Positions 12,607 through 14,023 of a stretch of DNA of 14,023 nucleotides are shown here, piece by piece; position 1 is the stretch's first letter, and each line of letters begins with the position of its first letter. The notes under the pieces were generated by a model. It was not told where the DNA came from, ran no database searches, and saw nothing but the letters and a program-made list of their open reading frames with translations. The stretch comes from Burkholderiales bacterium (GTDB lineage: Bacteria > Pseudomonadota > Gammaproteobacteria > Burkholderiales > Burkholderiaceae_D), in assembly GCA_005800405.1 (NCBI GenBank), contig SYFN01000077.1, positions 1 to 14,023 on the forward strand. Reading direction: 5' to 3'. The position numbers and the translations under genes are program-made.

Positions 12607-14023
12607 ATGAACAAAACCCCCACCGGTCTGATCGCCACCAAGCGTGTGGCTGTCGCCGTCGCCACGGTTTGCGCCACTCTGGCTGTACCTGCCTACGCTA
12701 CCGATGATGTGAAGAATGTGCTCGACCTCATGCTGAAGAAGGGTGTGATTTCACAGCAAGATTATGACCAGTTCATGAAAGACAACGCTGATGCGGCTGA
12801 GAACAAGCAGTTTAAAGAGAAACGGTTGGATCAAGATGTTGCGAAGGCAAACGCCTACTTAATCAAAAACGCGGAAGCTGGGCAGGTCATGAAAAACGGT
12901 ATTGGCATTCAGTCGACCGATGGACAAAACAGCATTCAGCTAACCGGGCGTTTGCACATGGATTATCGGCAGTACTCACCATCCTGGGCGCCGGGCGCAT
13001 CACCCGATAAAGATCCTTTTACGGACGTGCTGGAAGTTCGTCGTGCGAGACTGGGCGTGAGAGGGCAGTTTGAGAAAGACTGGAAGTACGAAATTGTGGG
13101 TAACTATGGCATGAGTAATAACGGCATGTCATCATCCGCTACGGAAGTCGATGTTGCCTTTGTTGATTATGCTGCAAAACCAGAATTTCAAGTTCGCATG
13201 GGTAAATTCAAAATGCCATTCAGCTTGGAACAGCTGACAAGTTCGAACAATATCGATTTTATGGAGCGTGGTCTGGCGAACCAAAATGAAGGCGAGTTTG
13301 TTCCAGGTAAAGAGACCGGTGTCATGGCTTTCGGATCTCCAAGTGCTGGCATTACCTACGGTTTGGCATTATCTGTTGGACGCGGAAATAAATCTCCAAC
13401 AATTGATTCCTTAGATACGATAGGGAGAGTTACTGCGAATCTTTCCAAGGCATTCGCAAACAACGATTCGATCGTCACTCATGTGGGTCTCGCATACAGC
13501 AGTGGGAAAATAAAAACGATTACACCATCAATGGGACGGACCGAGACAAGGTGGTACACGTCCACCGCTGCGGACGTGCCGTTCATCGCGTCCAGCAGCA
13601 TTACAGATCCTGACCGTACTCGTTTGGGGTATGAATTTGCGGTTGCCTATGAAGCATTGAAAGTTCAAGGTGAAATTTTCGACTTCAAGTACAAAAAAGA
13701 TATTCGCACCGATGAAATTAATACGAATTATTTGCAAGTTGTGTACAACCTGACCGGCGAAAAGCATAACTACAGTAATTCCGCAGGTACATTTGGCTGG
13801 ATCAAGCCTAACCAGCCTTTTGCTCTAGAGAAAGGTGGCTTGGGGGCATGGCAGGTTGGTGTTCGTTTCAGCAGCTTGGACGCGTCAGACGTTAAAGTTG
13901 CAACCGGGAAAACTAATGAACTGTCTGCCTTGACATATGGATTGACATGGTTCGTCAACGACAACGCGCGAGTGATGCTTAACTATACGTCCACAGACTT
14001 TAACGGCGTAGCAGTAGGCACAA
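12607..14023 (+). CDS. OprO/OprP-type phosphate-selective porin, 3' end beyond the window
   Basis: Outer-membrane porin; 472 codons are present and the frame is open to the edge. A Sec signal peptide (about residues 1-31, cleavage after PAYA) is followed by a short N-terminal helical region (LDLMLKKGVISQQDYDQF, then a charged stretch to about residue 97). The barrel then starts with IQLTGRLHMDYRQYS, EVRRARLGVRGQFEKDWKY and FQVRMGKFKMPFSLEQL, FMERGLAN, typical of the Porin_O_P family. OprP and OprO of Pseudomonas take up phosphate and pyrophosphate; the basic residues that line their pores cannot be checked without alignment. GGAGA lies 6 bases before the ATG. It is divergent from ppx and has a candidate Pho promoter, both consistent with phosphate or polyphosphate uptake. 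Confidence 0.88.
   Translation, partial: MNKTPTGLIATKRVAVAVATVCATLAVPAYATDDVKNVLDLMLKKGVISQQDYDQFMKDNADAAENKQFKEKRLDQDVAKANAYLIKNAEAGQVMKNGIGIQSTDGQNSIQLTGRLHMDYRQYSPSWAPGASPDKDPFTDVLEVRRARLGVRGQFEKDWKYEIVGNYGMSNNGMSSSATEVDVAFVDYAAKPEFQVRMGKFKMPFSLEQLTSSNNIDFMERGLANQNEGEFVPGKETGVMAFGSPSAGITYGLALSVGRGNKSPTIDSLDTIGRVTANLSKAFANNDSIVTHVGLAYSSGKIKTITPSMGRTETRWYTSTAADVPFIASSSITDPDRTRLGYEFAVAYEALKVQGEIFDFKYKKDIRTDEINTNYLQVVYNLTGEKHNYSNSAGTFGWIKPNQPFALEKGGLGAWQVGVRFSSLDASDVKVATGKTNELSALTYGLTWFVNDNARVMLNYTSTDFNGVAVGT

Overview
The window reads as a phosphate-acquisition and phosphate-economy region of a Gram-negative bacterium, most likely a betaproteobacterium. This is judged from the character of the PPK, PPX, PhoX, OlsB-like and OprO/P-type proteins; no taxonomic search was possible. 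Base composition looks even across the window, and I see no insertion sequences, integrases, tRNA or rRNA genes, or CRISPR arrays, so it looks like native chromosome rather than a mobile island.

Layout. On the left, pstS (phosphate-binding protein, minus strand, cut by the window edge) and ppk (polyphosphate kinase, plus strand) are divergent. Each has its own Pho box and a -10 hexamer exactly 10 bases further on. sixA follows ppk. A perfect 34-base palindrome and a FAS1 (fasciclin) secreted protein gene on the minus strand come next. From 7121 down to 3822, four minus-strand genes are chained by three ATGA start/stop overlaps: an OlsB-type N-acyltransferase, a PlcP/LpxH-type metallophosphoesterase, an MGDG-synthase-type glycosyltransferase and an unrecognised tryptophan- and histidine-rich membrane protein. 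Upstream of this operon on the same strand lies phoX (Tat-exported alkaline phosphatase), interrupted by an in-frame TAG. On the plus strand follow an unrecognised 137-residue gene and a DUF3047 protein gene, then ppx (exopolyphosphatase, minus) and, divergent from it, an OprO/OprP-type phosphate-selective porin running off the right edge.

How it fits together. Candidate PhoB boxes are visible before pstS, ppk, the olsB-like operon, phoX, ppx and the porin. The inferred programme under phosphate starvation is: take up phosphate (porin, PstS), release it from organic esters (PhoX), manage polyphosphate (PPK, PPX), and replace membrane phospholipids. In the last step a PlcP-like lipase would make diacylglycerol, the glycosyltransferase would turn it into glycolipid, and the OlsB-like enzyme would start an aminolipid.

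Oddities. Two of these phosphate genes carry in-frame stops followed by well-conserved coding sequence: ppk (TGA where a Trp is expected, 33 codons before the expected end) and phoX (TAG about 57% of the way through the reading frame). They may be real nonsense mutations, strain variation or consensus errors. The most interesting unit is the four-gene lipid-remodelling operon with its uncharacterised terminal membrane protein.
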